Shown here piece after piece: positions 42,222 to 53,007 of a stretch of DNA of 64,000 nucleotides. A model generated the notes under the pieces. It was not told the origin of the DNA and did not search any database. It saw nothing but the letters and a program-made list of their open reading frames with translations. The DNA is taken from NCBI GenBank assembly GCA_030674185.1, contig JAPXFY010000026.1, positions 33,283,667 through 33,347,666 on the forward strand, written 5' to 3'. Position 1 is the stretch's first letter, and each line of letters opens with the position of its first letter. The position numbers and the translations under genes are program-made. Source of the stretch: Monoplex corrugatus (taxonomy: Eukaryota; Mollusca; Gastropoda; Littorinimorpha; Ranellidae).

Positions 42222-42572
42222 TAACCCTTTGACTCCGCACCTTATCCACCGACTGCAAAAACTTAACCTTTGACTCCCGCACCCTATCCACCAACTGCAA
42301 AAACTTAACCCTTTGACTACCTCACCCTATCTTGCTATTCAGTTCGAGTCATTTATTTCTGCTTTCGATTTATATTATATTCACAACATTTTGTAAATCT
42401 TTTTCCTTTTTGGCAATTAGAACGGTGTCATCTCCATAACGAAGATTGTTTATCATTCCCCTCCAGGAAGCTGGTGGATAGGGTGAGGGAATCAAAGCGT
42501 TCAGTTTGGGGTTTGATAGCATGGTTGACAATGTAGGATGCTGGAGGACAGGGTGCGGGAGTCAAAGGGTTA
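42222..42572. mobile_element. TTAA MITE (M1) copy 2, split by an RTE fragment
   Basis: The left half is 42222-42329 (TTTAACCCTTTGACTCC start). The right half is 42464-42572 (AGGAAGCTGGTGGATAGGGT to GTCAAAGGGTTAG). Between them lies RTE sequence. The right TTAA has become TTAG. Confidence 0.75.
42330..42463 (-). mobile_element. RTE-like LINE internal snippet inside MITE M1
   Basis: 134 bp matching 39718-39870 in the same orientation (GCTATTTAGTTCTAGCCATT-like sequence and GGTGTCATCTCCATAACGAA). It is a piece from the middle of the RT region, not a 3' end. Confidence 0.75.
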
Positions 42573-43160
42573 GGAGTCCACCTGGTGAGCATCAGACAAC
42601 TCGGCTTTTTCCTGCACACCAGAACTCCTCAACAGAGATGTGGTTCTACAGGCTGCTTCTTAATAGTCATATAGACCAATAAAAACAACAACAACAACAA
42701 CAACAAATGAAAGCTTCCTGAATGAACACACAGTCCAACGTCTATTGCTGGCAGAAATCAACAGAAGAAAAACGAAAAGCATCGGCCATGCAATCCGCAA
42801 CGTAACACAAACCTAACGACAACAGTATGACAAAGAAAAGTTAACTCCTAGAGAAATCCGGGCAGACCACTCACTTCCAACACGAACAACATCACCATCA
42901 TGAGCAGTTTGAAGATCTACGAAGTGGCACAGAAAAAGTCAGGACCGGAGTAGATGGGGGAGACTGGTTGTGTCGTCTGCTGCGGCAGCTACCATCGAAC
43001 CCGATGATGCAGACAGGGGTGACAGGTGACGAAAAAATGTACAAAATTTTGTCTCTAGCTCGGGCACAAATTCTACTTATTCAGTTACATAATCCTGCTA
43101 GTACTAAAAGACAAAGCAATATACTCGCAACTGATGACTAAACAAATGACCTTGATAAAA
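42573..43160. other. Possible LINE debris, no gene
   Basis: Several stop-riddled frames. An (AAC)n run is at 42685-42705. No confident homology. Confidence 0.35.
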
Positions 43161-43162
43161 AC

Positions 43163-43440
43163 ATCAAGGTCATCATCATCATCATCATCAAGTGCCTTAT
43201 CACATGGCGTTGGCGATCATGGCCTTCTATCTGTTTCTTCTATCCCTTGTTGCCACAAGCACATCTTCCCCCCTCTCTGTCTTCAGCCACTCTGCAAGTC
43301 CGATCAATATTTTTTTCCCTGGTTATACATTGTGCTCTCTTTCCCTCCAGCTTTCCTGTTGTGATCAGGTGCTCCAATTTCCCTTTCTTCATAAAATGGC
43401 ATATAAATGTTGCCTGTCTTTTCCTATTTTAGAATTTCAC
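43163..43440 (-). mobile_element. RTE-like LINE 3'-end fragment
   Basis: Starts with a (CATCAT)n tail at 43171-43190 and AGTGCCTTATCACATGGCG. It then matches the RTE C-terminal end in reverse, with T-rich decay. It ends about 65 bp before the DD34D mariner. Confidence 0.8.
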
Positions 43441-43503
43441 AATTTTTTAACCATCAGAGGTATCTTTAGAAGCCAAAGTAAAACTCACATACATACAAAA
43501 ATA

Positions 43504-44843
43504 CGAGGGTGAATCAAAAAGTAATGCCTTTTTCTTTAGTACAGGAACAATTACCGACACAGGAACATATATCATACATCAAAATGAAGCTGGTCCTCTT
43601 GGGATCACAACCCTACTTCTCAACATAGTCACCGTTTCTCTCAATAGCAATGTTCCACCTTCGAATGAGGGCATGTATCCCTGCCTCGTAAAATTCTGTT
43701 GACTGTGCTTGGAGCCACGTCTTCACTGCAGTTTTCACTTCCTCATCACTGGCATAATGTTTGTCTCTCAAACCCTCTTTCATGGGGCCGAAGAGATGAT
43801 AGTCTGAAGGCGTAAAGTCTGGTGAGTATGGAGGATGCGGTAAAGTTGTCCATCTGAATGAGGCGATTGTCTCCCTTGTCCTGATACTTGTGTGTGGTCG
43901 AGCATTGTCATGCAGAAGGAGGACATTATCGATTTGCATGTTGGGTCTCACTCGTCGGATTCTTGCTTTGAGCCTCGTCAGGGTCTTAATGTATACCTCA
44001 GAGTGTATTGTTTCTCCTCTTGGCAAGAAATCAAAATGACACCTTGAGCATCCCAAAAGACAGTCGCCATGATTTTTCCAGCTGACTTTTCCGTCTTGAA
44101 CTTTTTCGGTTTTGGTGACGTAGGATGGCGCCATTCCATTGACTGTCTCTTTGATTCCGGTTCATCATGGTGAATCCATGTTTCATCACGGGTAACGAAC
44201 CTTCCAAAGAATGTGTTGTCTCTTTGACTTTGTTCAAGAAGTTCAGTGCAGGCGTGGACCCTATCAGTCTTGCGTTCGGTAGTCAGCTCTCTCGGTACCC
44301 AACGGGCACACATTTTTGAAAACCCAAGTGATTCAACAGTGCTATAAGCACTTCCATGGCTCACTTCAAGGTTTTCTGCCAACTCCTCAAGAGTTATGCG
44401 CCTGTCTTCTCTGATCAGAGCATCTGCTTTTGCTTTATTGGCAGGATTCACAGAAGTGGACGGACGGTCTGAACGAGATTTATCGGCTACGCTCGCAGTT
44501 CGCACCTTTTCATCATTCAGACGACAGACCCACCTGCGAACATTGCTACAATCTAAAGTATTCTCCTTATATAAATACACATTCTGTAATCGTCTGTAAT
44601 GTTCACAAGGGTTTCCCCCTCAGCAACAAGGAATTCAATCACTGCTCTTTGTTTTTAATGCAGCTCTAAGCGGGCAGCCATTTTGAATTTTCCTCACGAG
44701 TCTATGAACCGGAAACATACCAAACAAAATATTTCAGTCCGTAACAGTTATAATCATTTGTAACTGAGCAACATTTCAGGTAATTTTTATCAAAAACTTC
44801 GTCTGATATAAATAAAAAGGCATTACATTTTGACTCACCCTCG
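43504..44843 (-). mobile_element. Mariner (DD34D) element, decayed copy
   Basis: The element is 1340 bp, flanked by TA at 43502-43503 and 44844-44845. Terminal inverted repeats of about 30 bp start CGAGGGTGAATCAAAAAGTA at the left and CGAGGGTGAGTCAAAATGTA (reverse) at the right. The interior is a minus-strand transposase with several lesions. The termini are less alike than those of the element at 10.5 kb, consistent with greater age. Confidence 0.94.
43613..44674 (-). pseudogene. Mariner DD34D transposase, multiply broken
   Basis: The start Met is at about 44672 (MAARLELH), with an in-frame TAA at the ninth codon. A frameshift near 44605 moves to the frame carrying YRRLQNV and the DNA-binding part (NVRRWVCRLND; ITLEELAENLEVSHGSAY). 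The catalytic domain shows VTRDETWIHH (first Asp). A second frameshift near 44030 moves to DFLPRGETIHSEVY, LLLHDNARPH (second Asp) and HPPYSPDFTPSDYHLFG (third Asp), with 34 residues between the last two as in classical mariner. The C-terminus reads RRWNIAIERNGDYVEK. All three acids survive but three lesions make it non-functional. Family members of this type are often mislabelled SETMAR. Confidence 0.93.
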
Positions 44844-44864
44844 TAGTATAGTAGTAGTAGGCCT

Positions 44865-45945
44865 CCGACAAGGCGTTTGACACCATCCACAGACCGTCGC
44901 TTTGGAAGATCATGTAAACCTATGGTATTCCACCTTAGCGAATATTCATACAACTCAAGAGGCTGTGTGTTAGGACGGAAGATGGTCCAAGTGACTGGTT
45001 TGAAGTGCTGACTGGAATTAATCAGGGTTGCATCTGGTCACCATTCCTCTTTGTGTTGGCCATAAACTGGGTGTGGAAGAAGGCTGTAAAAGAAGACATC
45101 CAGTGCTATGAGAGGGAGTATCTACCCAATTTGGACTTTGCAGACAACACTGCACAATAGCCAGTGACACTCAAAACCTCCAGTCACTCGTCAGTGATCC
45201 TGGTATAAAGTACAAACAACATTTGTTTTATCATCAGTGCCAAGAACACAGAAAGATATGTTTGTTTGACCACACCCATCACCATTATGAATATTCATTG
45301 GACAGAACGAGGTTCAGGTCGTCGAAGACTTCACATACCTGGGCACTTTAATTAACAATTCAAGCAACATGACTAAAGAACTAAATTGTCGCGTGGGCAT
45401 AGCGATGTCAGCATTCAACAAGCTGTCAAAATTCTGGAACACCAACAAAAATTCCTCTACTCAAATTTTCGGTCGTACAACTCTGACATTCTGTCAACTT
45501 TGCTGTGCAGCTGTGAAACGTGACGCCTGAAAAATAGCTAGGGGAAGAAGCTTGACTCCTTTGACCTTAAGTGTCTACACAAGATCTTGGACATCAAAAT
45601 GAAAAAAGAACTTTGTGACAAACAATGAATTAGGGTCAAGAAGCAAACAGATCCTAGTTACCAGTATCATTTGCAAACGTCGATTGAGTTGGCTGGGCCA
45701 TGCCTGTAAACTGCCGTCTTCCAGCCCTGCCAACCAAGTCCTAAACGTCATGAACTGGAACCCATGAGGACAGCCAAGGAGGGGAAGACCAAAAATGAAC
45801 TGGTGCCAGATGGTTGACGGAGACCCACAACTGGTGGATAGATGCTGGAGTGATGTCCTCAGACTCTCCATCGACCGAGAATGTTGGAGCGCTCTTGCTG
45901 CATCATGCGTCGCACGATGTGGGACCATCTTAATGAGTAAGGTTT
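44865..45945 (+). mobile_element. LINE-F, degenerate non-LTR retrotransposon 3' half
   Basis: Plus-strand frames read through stops: QVVEDFTYLGTLINNSSNMT (45310), then KELNCRVGIAMSAFNKLSKF, then RRLSWLGHACKLPSSSPANQ (45690) and GQPRRGRPKMNWCQMV. These are typical of the post-RT region of several LINE clades (I/Nimb-like and related). No intact frame remains. Confidence 0.75.
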
Positions 45946-46823
45946 AAGATCGTTTCAGGTTTGGTGGAACAGTGTCACATTATTTGCACCTGGATCCTTG
46001 GTTTACTATTTCGTACGAAAGACTAGTATCCTGACCACCACGAATCAGGTGGAGGGAGAGGGGAGAAAGATTCCTTGTTTGACAAGGAATTGAATTTCTG
46101 GCTTCTAGGGAGGCAGTATAATCATAAGTCCTGTAAATGCCAACGTGTAAACAAAGAAGTTACACCCCCCTCCCTTATGTCAAGAAATTTTGAGCATTAA
46201 CTGTAAAATTGATGGAAAAAAATGCACAGCCAATCATTCAGCCAAAACAATCCCATGAAACTAATATATTTGGTTAAGAATACTTAATTCTTTCAAGTAA
46301 ATCAAAATGTACTAAGAGTCATGCTATATCAAAAATGCGTAGCAATAGGGTAAAAGTCAGGTTCTTGTAATTTGTTACTGTCAGTTACCAGTTATACACA
46401 ATATCACTAAACGTTAAACGTCCTTTTTTTTTTCTTTTCTGTTCCTTTCTTCTTCTTCTTCTTCTTTTTTGTTGTTGTTGTTGTCATTTCAAATAGTCAG
46501 TCTGGGGGTCTGAATGCATGACGTGGTTTTCAAAAGAAACAAACAAAATGGAAAAAAAAGAAAAACAAGCATACAGTTAGTTGATTCATTGACTCCAGTA
46601 CATATCGCTATATGTAACAGCCCGAACTTAGCCACAACACATAGTCCAGGTTTGCTTTCGCAATCACCACATCGGTATGCTGACACAGTGTCTGCCACAT
46701 CAAGTTTGGAGGATTTGGGTGGAGCGCTTATGGAACAGTCCAAGTGTTACGAATCTCTCTTGAAAAAACAACAACTTCCAAACAGGAGCCAGAAAAAACA
46801 CGAAAAAAGAATAAGAATGCATA

Positions 46824-47130
46824 TTTAATACAACAAGACAAGACAGGCGCAAATTTTCGGCCAATCCTTTGTCAAGCGAAAGATCACAAACAAACAAACA
46901 CCAGATACAAAAATTAGGAGAAAAAGACTGAAACTTCCCTGCTGCTCCGTCCAGTGTGAGAAAAGGAATAAATTCCGTATTTAATACAACAAGACAAGAC
47001 AGGCGCAAATTTTTGTCCAACTGGCCTTTGTCAATCGTAAGATCACAAACAAACAACACCAGATACAAAAATTAGGAGAAAAAGACTGAAACTTCCCTGC
47101 TGCTCCGTCCAGTGTGAGAAAAGGAAAAAC
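46824..47130. repeat. Tandem pair of about 154-bp units
   Basis: 46824-46978 and 46979-47130 are near-identical (TATTTAATACAACAAGACAA to GCTCCGTCCAGTGTGAGAAA). A diverged relative is at 52170-52335 (CAAGCGCAAACC, CAAACACCA, TTCCCTGCCGCCTCGTCCAGTG), indicating a dispersed family. Confidence 0.8.
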
Positions 47131-47289
47131 GCGTTCTCATTCTTCTTTCGTATTTTAACTGGTTCCTGTTTGCTTGAACGCGGGCAGTCACTTTTGTTTT
47201 TGAACCTCCAAACACTTTAAACACGTTCTCAGAGGAAGCACCATTCCAAAGTCAAAATGCTATAGGTCTGTATACCCCCTGACCTTTCC

Positions 47290-48225
47290 CTCTGTCCATC
47301 CGCTTTCTTTCTCAGCTTGTAGCCAAGCCCACACATAAAAAGGGCCACATCATTGACTGGATAATCGCACGTGATTCTGATCAACCGATTTCTTCAATAT
47401 CAGTGACGAAAGAACTTTCTTCTGATCATTTTGCTGTCCTTGCCTCTCTAAATCTCATTAAAAAAAACTCCCAGAAATAAGCGTCTACTCACTCGCCGGA
47501 ACCTTAAGCGTATCGACCTTAACGTCTTCACTTCTGAAGCGACTGAACTACTGTCACAAGTCAGTGACACCACTGATCCTGCTGCTTTGTATACGTCAGT
47601 TCTCAGCCATTTGCTCGACAAACATGCCCCTCCCTCCACCCATGTTCTGCCCGATCGTGCACGTGCACCTTGGTACACACCTCAACAACGCAAAACAAAG
47701 TGAGAATGTCGGAGGGACGAGCGCCAGTGATGGTCTTCTAAACTTGGAGTACACCGTCAGATCTATCAGTCCATGCGCAACAAGGTAACCGAGTTCTCTC
47801 TAAAGCGAAAACGGATTACTTTTCCTCACAAATTCTTGGAGCTAAAAACACCAAAGTTCTGTTCTCCACCTTGTCTGGTTTACTTGGCACTGAGAAATCA
47901 ACTCCGCTGCCATCAAATATTAGTCCAGATGATCTCCCTTCCCTTCTGCTTTTTCTCACAATCAATCTATTCAACTAGGTGACATCATCCTTCTCTCTGA
48001 TTCTGTCAAGAACCTGGGTGTGACCTCAGGCAACACTCTTTCTATGCAGAAGTTTCTGACCCAGACCTGCCAATCATGCTACTATTAGATACGGCGCATT
48101 GGTTGCATTCGAAGATATCTTTCAACTGAGGCTGCATTTAAGCTTGTGACATCTCTCCTTTTGTCTTCTCTTGATTGCTGTATTGCTTTCCTTACTGGAT
48201 TGCCAGCTTCTTCTCTCCTGTGTCT
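47290..48225 (+). mobile_element. LINE-B, 5' segment (host of nested LINE-A)
   Basis: 47340-47470 shows the end of an APE-type endonuclease (GHIIDWIIARD; SSDHFAVLASL). 47475-47700 reads RRNLKRIDLNVFTSEATELL and HAPPSTHVLPDRARAPWYTP, the linker. An internal deletion then jumps to the post-YADD region at about 47975 (ILLSDSVKNLGVT; RRYLSTEAAFKLVTSLLLSS). It stops at CTTCTCTCCTGTGTC, where LINE-A begins. Confidence 0.78.
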
Positions 48226-51173
48226 CATGAACCTATACATGCGAGTCTCACTCCGAGTGGTTACAGGCTTGCTTCTTTCCATCGCTCATCCCGAGGTGGT
48301 GGTATCGCCATCCTCTACAACGACTCACGTTGAAGTATCCTTCCAATCACCCCATCACCTTCTCTTGTGTCTATCGACCTCCACCTAGCTCTGCCAACAA
48401 GCTCACCACATCCATGTTTCTCTCTGACTTTGACCAACTACTTGACTACTACTGCCTCTTACCTGGAAATCTCATCATTCTAGGTGACATCAATGTCCAC
48501 TATGACAACACTCACCGTTATGACACAAGACATATCATCAACTCTCTGTCCAATCACAATATGACTCAACACATTTCTGAACCAACCCATCAAAAAGGTC
48601 ACATTCTTGACTGGATCATTTCTCGTGATCACCACAATTCAGCTACTGACAACTGCCTAGTTCTTTCTACCCGTCTAACTTCAGCCCTTCCATCTGACCA
48701 CTCTGCAATTCTCTGTTGTCTTGACATTCCTCCTCCTTCCCGTACCATGCGCACAGTGACTCGACGCAATCTCAAATCTATCGACCTCTCCACATTTTCA
48801 TCTGATGCTTCCGTCTCCTTTCTGAAAAGTCACATAACCTTGCCGATGAATTCTATACTACTCTCCACCACCTTCTGGACACTCATGCTCCAGCCACAAC
48901 CTGTCTTTTACCTGACCGCCCCCCTACCCCCTGGCTCACTCATGAGATTGCCTGTGCAAAACGTGCCCGCCGCAGAGCAGAGCGCCGCTGGCGCAAATCC
49001 AAACTCACTGTACATAGGCAACTTTTCCAAGCCTCTAAAACAAAAGTATCCACCCTCATTGCATCTGCAAAAACAAGCTATTTCCAAACCAAAATCCTGA
49101 ATGCCTCTTCTTCAAAAGAACTCTTTACAACCATGAATCATCTCCTTGGCACACGAAAAGATTTACCTCTCCCAACAAAACACACAAATGAAGAACTCCC
49201 ATCTGTATTCTCCAAGTATTTCACCACCAAAATACAAACTCTTCGTGACAGGCTTGACAGGACACCCTGTCAACCATGCCCACCTGACCCTTCCTTCTCT
49301 GGCACACCTCTTACTACTTTTACCCCAGTCTCACAAGAAGAAATTCTCAACACAATAGATCCATGTCGTTCAAAACCTGCGAACTGGATCCTCTTCCAGG
49401 TTCTCTCTACTCTGACTGTCTCCCTACTCTCCTCCCATTCATCACTGACATCATCAACACTTCTCTCCAAACTGGAACTGTCCCAGATTCTTTCAAATCT
49501 GCTATTGTTCACCCTCTCCTCAAGAAATACAATTTAGACCCAAATGAACTGAAAAATTACCGGCCTATTTCTAATCTCTCTTTCTTGTCAAAAATGCTTG
49601 AAAAAGTTGCCCTCAACCAACTGAACTCTCACCTGTCTGCCAACAATCTCCTCAATCCTTTCCAGTCAGCCTACCGCCAGTGCCATAGCACTGAAACTGC
49701 CTTGCTACACATTCTCAACAATCTCCTCCTTGCAACTGATACTGGCAAAGTCTCTCTCCTCACACTCCTTGATCTGTCTGCAGCCTTTGATACCATTGAT
49801 CATGGTATTCTCCTTTCTAGACTTCATCATACTTTTGGCATCTCTGACATTGCTCTCTCCTGGTTCACTTCATATCTATCAAACAGAAAACAAACTGTTC
49901 TCATCAATGGCACTTACTCTCAACCTGCATACCTGACCTGTGGTGTTCCACAAGGATCTGTCCTTGGCCTTGTTCTTTTCACTCTTTACACCTCCCCCCT
50001 GTCCACCATCATCAACTCCCACTCTATAAAACACCACTTCTATGCTGATGACACCCAACTTCAAGACAGTGACTCACCTGACAATATACAGCACCTCCTG
50101 ACTCGCACCACTGAGTGTTACTCGGACATTAAAAATTGGATGACATACAACAAACTTCAGCTAAATGACGACAAGACAGAAGCTATCCTCATTGGCACCC
50201 GTCAGAAACTTTCTCAGCTGCCTCCTCTTTCTCTCCCATTATGTAACACATCAGTCCCAATTTCTGATTCAGCTAAAAACCTTGGTGTCTGCATTGACTC
50301 TACCCTCTCCATGAATAACTTTGTTTCTCAAACTGCCAGATCTTGCTACTATCACCTCCATCGTATAAGCCTGATCAGGAAGTATCTCTCTGTCGAAACA
50401 ACTGGAAAACTCGTTCTCTCCTTCATAATGTCTCGCATTGACTATTGCAATTCACTCCTGTCCGGTCTTCCTGCCTCCACCATTCACATCCTACAGCGCA
50501 TTCAAAACAATGCTGCACGCCTTGTACTCAAAAAGAAAAAAGCTGACCACATATCTCCTGGCACAACTTCACTGGCTCCCTGTATCAAAGCGCATACAGT
50601 ACAAACTAGACACCATGTGCTACAAAAGCCTCAATAACGCAGCCCCCGAGTACCTGTCAAGCCTACTTGAGATCTATGTTCCCTCACGTACCCTCCGCTC
50701 TGCCTCCGATCCTCTGACTTTTCGCTTTCCACGCATTAAGCTCAATACCTATGGTCCACGAGCCTTCTCTGTTTCTGGTCCGCTCTCCTGGAACAAACTT
50801 CCTCTCTCAGTCCGTCAGCAATCTACTTTTGTCTCCTTCAAGTCCGCTCTCAAAACTCACCTTTTCTCCTCTGCATAAAATCCTGACCTCACTCAATCCC
50901 CTCTGCAGCCTGTCTCCACTCGGAGGGGAATCACATTGTAATATATAATTGTATATAATATGCTCTCTATAATTTTCCATTGCTTTTATTCTTTCTCCCC
51001 ATTTATAGCCGTGTGCATGTGTGTGTGTGTGTGTGTGTACGTGCGTGCGTGCGTGTGTGTGCGTGCGTGCGTGCGTGCGTGTGTGTGCGTGCGTGCGTGT
51101 GTGTGTGTCTGTTTCAGCGCTTAGATTTGATTTTATCAAGATTTTGCGCTATATAAATATTGTAATTATTATG
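48226..51173 (+). mobile_element. LINE-A copy 2, longest copy, nested in LINE-B
   Basis: Carries part of the endonuclease (SRGGGIAILYND frame at 48290; LIILGDINVHYD; DHSAILCCLD), the linker, RT and the 3' UTR with a GT/GC tract (51010-51110). It ends GCGCTATATAAATATTGTAA then TTATT. LINE-B resumes directly at 51174 with the block that follows AACGCATACAA in other LINE-B copies. Reading frames change near 48320, 48850 and 49370, and a 5-bp deletion is present at about 50560 against copy 3, so the copy is not functional. Confidence 0.9.
48330..50878 (+). pseudogene. LINE-A endonuclease/reverse transcriptase, frameshifted
   Basis: Segment 48330-49100 is the endonuclease C-terminal half, with the GDIN and SDH catalytic-site blocks (LGDINVHYD; PSDHSAIL). 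Segments 49133-49537 and 49363-50637 cover the linker and RT: KNYRPISNLSFLSKMLEK, LLTLLDLSAAFDTIDHGILL, LTCGVPQGSVLGLVLFTLYT and HFYADDTQLQ. Segment 50438-50878 is the C-terminal domain. GLVLF replaces GPVLF in the palm motif. Compared with copy 3 the protein is interrupted at about 49370 and 50560. Confidence 0.88.
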
Positions 51174-51885
51174 TATACAAGGCATAGCTGCTCATTTTGT
51201 CCTCAGAAAGAAACAGTTTGATCATATCAGTCCTCTGCTTCGCTCTCTTCACTGGTTGCCTGTCTTAAAAAGAATTGGATGTAAGCTAGATACCTTGTGT
51301 TTCAAATCTATACATCACTCTGCTCCATCCTATCTTTGTGACAACATCAATATTTATACGCCAACTGACACCTTGTGCTCAGCTTCAGACACTTTTCCCC
51401 TTCAGGTCTCTACAATTAACCCTTTGCCACCTGCACCCTATCTACCAACTGCAAAAACTTAACCCTTTGACTCCCTCACCCTAGCCACCAGTTTCCTGCA
51501 GGAAGCTGGTAGATAGGGTGAGGGAGTCAAAGGGTTAAGTTTTTGCTCTTCCAGCATGGTTGACAAAGAAGGATGATGTTGGACAGGCTGCAGGAGTCAA
51601 AGGGTTAAACTATCAAGTGTGGGCCATCGTTCTTTTGCTGTCCCAGGACCGTCAGCCTGGAAAGACTTCCGCTCTGCCTTTGTTTAACACCTCCCCTTTC
51701 TGCTTTTAAATCCGATTTAACATCCCACCTCTTTTATCAACAATTCCCAACAATGAATTCCACAACTACTTTTTTCCCTCAGTCTGTGTATTAAATATTG
51801 TAAAGTGGTCTTTGTTGATTGTATGCTTTATACCTGGTGCGTGAGTGTGCTTTGATTTGAGTTGTCAAGATTTAACGCTGTCTAG
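51174..51885 (+). mobile_element. LINE-B, 3' segment, itself split by MITE M1
   Basis: 51174-51420 encodes LLRSLHWLPVLKRIGCKLDT and LCSASDTFPL. 51609-51720 resumes as GPSAWKDFRS-like sequence, with a 3' end TTTGATTTGAGTTGTCAAGA at 51850. Junctions agree with LINE-B copies at 20.0-21.4 and 61.7-63.5 kb. Confidence 0.8.
51421..51608. mobile_element. TTAA MITE (M1) copy 3, inserted in LINE-B
   Basis: About 185 bp from TTAACCCTTTGCCACCTGCA to GGAGTCAAAGGGTTAA, with a strong central hairpin around TTCCTGCAGGAA (51493). The uninterrupted LINE-B copy at 62885-62905 has only one TTAAA-type site here, so TTAA is the target duplication. Confidence 0.82.
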
Positions 51886-51886
51886 A

Positions 51887-52052
51887 TCATCATCATCATC
51901 AGATGCCCTGCCACATGGCGTTGGCGATCATGGACTTCCATCCATCTCTATCTTTCGTTGGCCCTAGCATCTCCCCCACCCTCCTCATCCCCAGCCACTC
52001 TGCAAGTCCGTCCAGCATTCTCTCCCTGGGTCTACCTTGTGCTCTCTTTCCC
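51887..52052 (-). mobile_element. RTE-like LINE 3'-end fragment
   Basis: ATCATCATCATCAGATGCCC tail followed by 150 bp matching the RTE C-terminal end in reverse (GGTCTACC, CCCAGCCACTCTGCAAGTCC). Confidence 0.85.
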
Positions 52053-52369
52053 TGATCCCTTCAGGACATCTAGATACTGAAATTAAATGGTTCAAAGATC
52101 CAACACAAGTATGACTGCCTGCGCCCAAGGAAACAGGAACCAGAAGAACAAGAAAACCAATATAAGCGCGCATCCAACAAAACAAAACAAAACAAGCGCA
52201 AACCCTTGGCCAACTAGACTTTGTCAAGCGCGAACTCACGGTCACAAACAGATCACAAACACCAAACAATGGATAATAAAAACGGGACTAAACACTTCCC
52301 TGCCGCCTCGTCCAGTGGGTAAGAAGGGGACCAAATCAATAGTTCAGATTTTCCTAATAAAAAAACAAC

Positions 52370-52985
52370 TAAAATTCTCCAACCGAATATTCAGTCGGTG
52401 GTACTGGAGGGGTTTGTTTTCTCCAATCGGATGACTAACGGGATGGGTAGCACCATTAAGGGTCAGACCACCGCTCCATTTGCAAGCACACTGTTGGCAA
52501 GAATCAAGAGAAGGGTGAACACAAATACTGTTCATGTCTGTATGGACTCAACAGTCTTCAGTTGTAGTTGTTCTTTATTGTATCTGTTTGTATTCATAGT
52601 CATTTCGTTTTGTCACAGTGGCTGAACCATTTGAAATTGGAGCTGCTCTGTCAGGGGAAAGTGCATCATCGCAGTGCAACGCCATTCTGTTTTCTTCTTT
52701 TTGTGTATGTGTGTACATCTGTGTTCCTGTGGAAATGGATATTTCTACAGAATTTTGCAAGAGACAACTCTTCTGTTGCTGTGGAACCTTGAACTTGCAC
52801 AGAGTGCGTACCGCACATCTAACTTCAAGTTATCGACTCGTCTGAAAGACTAAAACCAACATTGCCATTTAGGATTTAATGAAGGTGATGGGGCGAGAGA
52901 GAAAAATCCCTGTCCAATCCGTGATTCGAACCTGTGTTTCTTGGTTCCAGGCAGGTACCGTTACCACAAGACCACACACTCCACA
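52370..52985. other. Duplicated 3' flank of receptor gene 3, with a SINE S2 copy
   Basis: Mirror of 35078-35690. 52855-52985 holds the reversed tRNA-like SINE: GATTCGAACCTGTG (B box reversed) and TACCGTTACCACAAGACCAC (A box reversed). No gene. Confidence 0.75.
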
Positions 52986-53007
52986 TGAGGTCTTGTGTTA
53001 AGTGACT

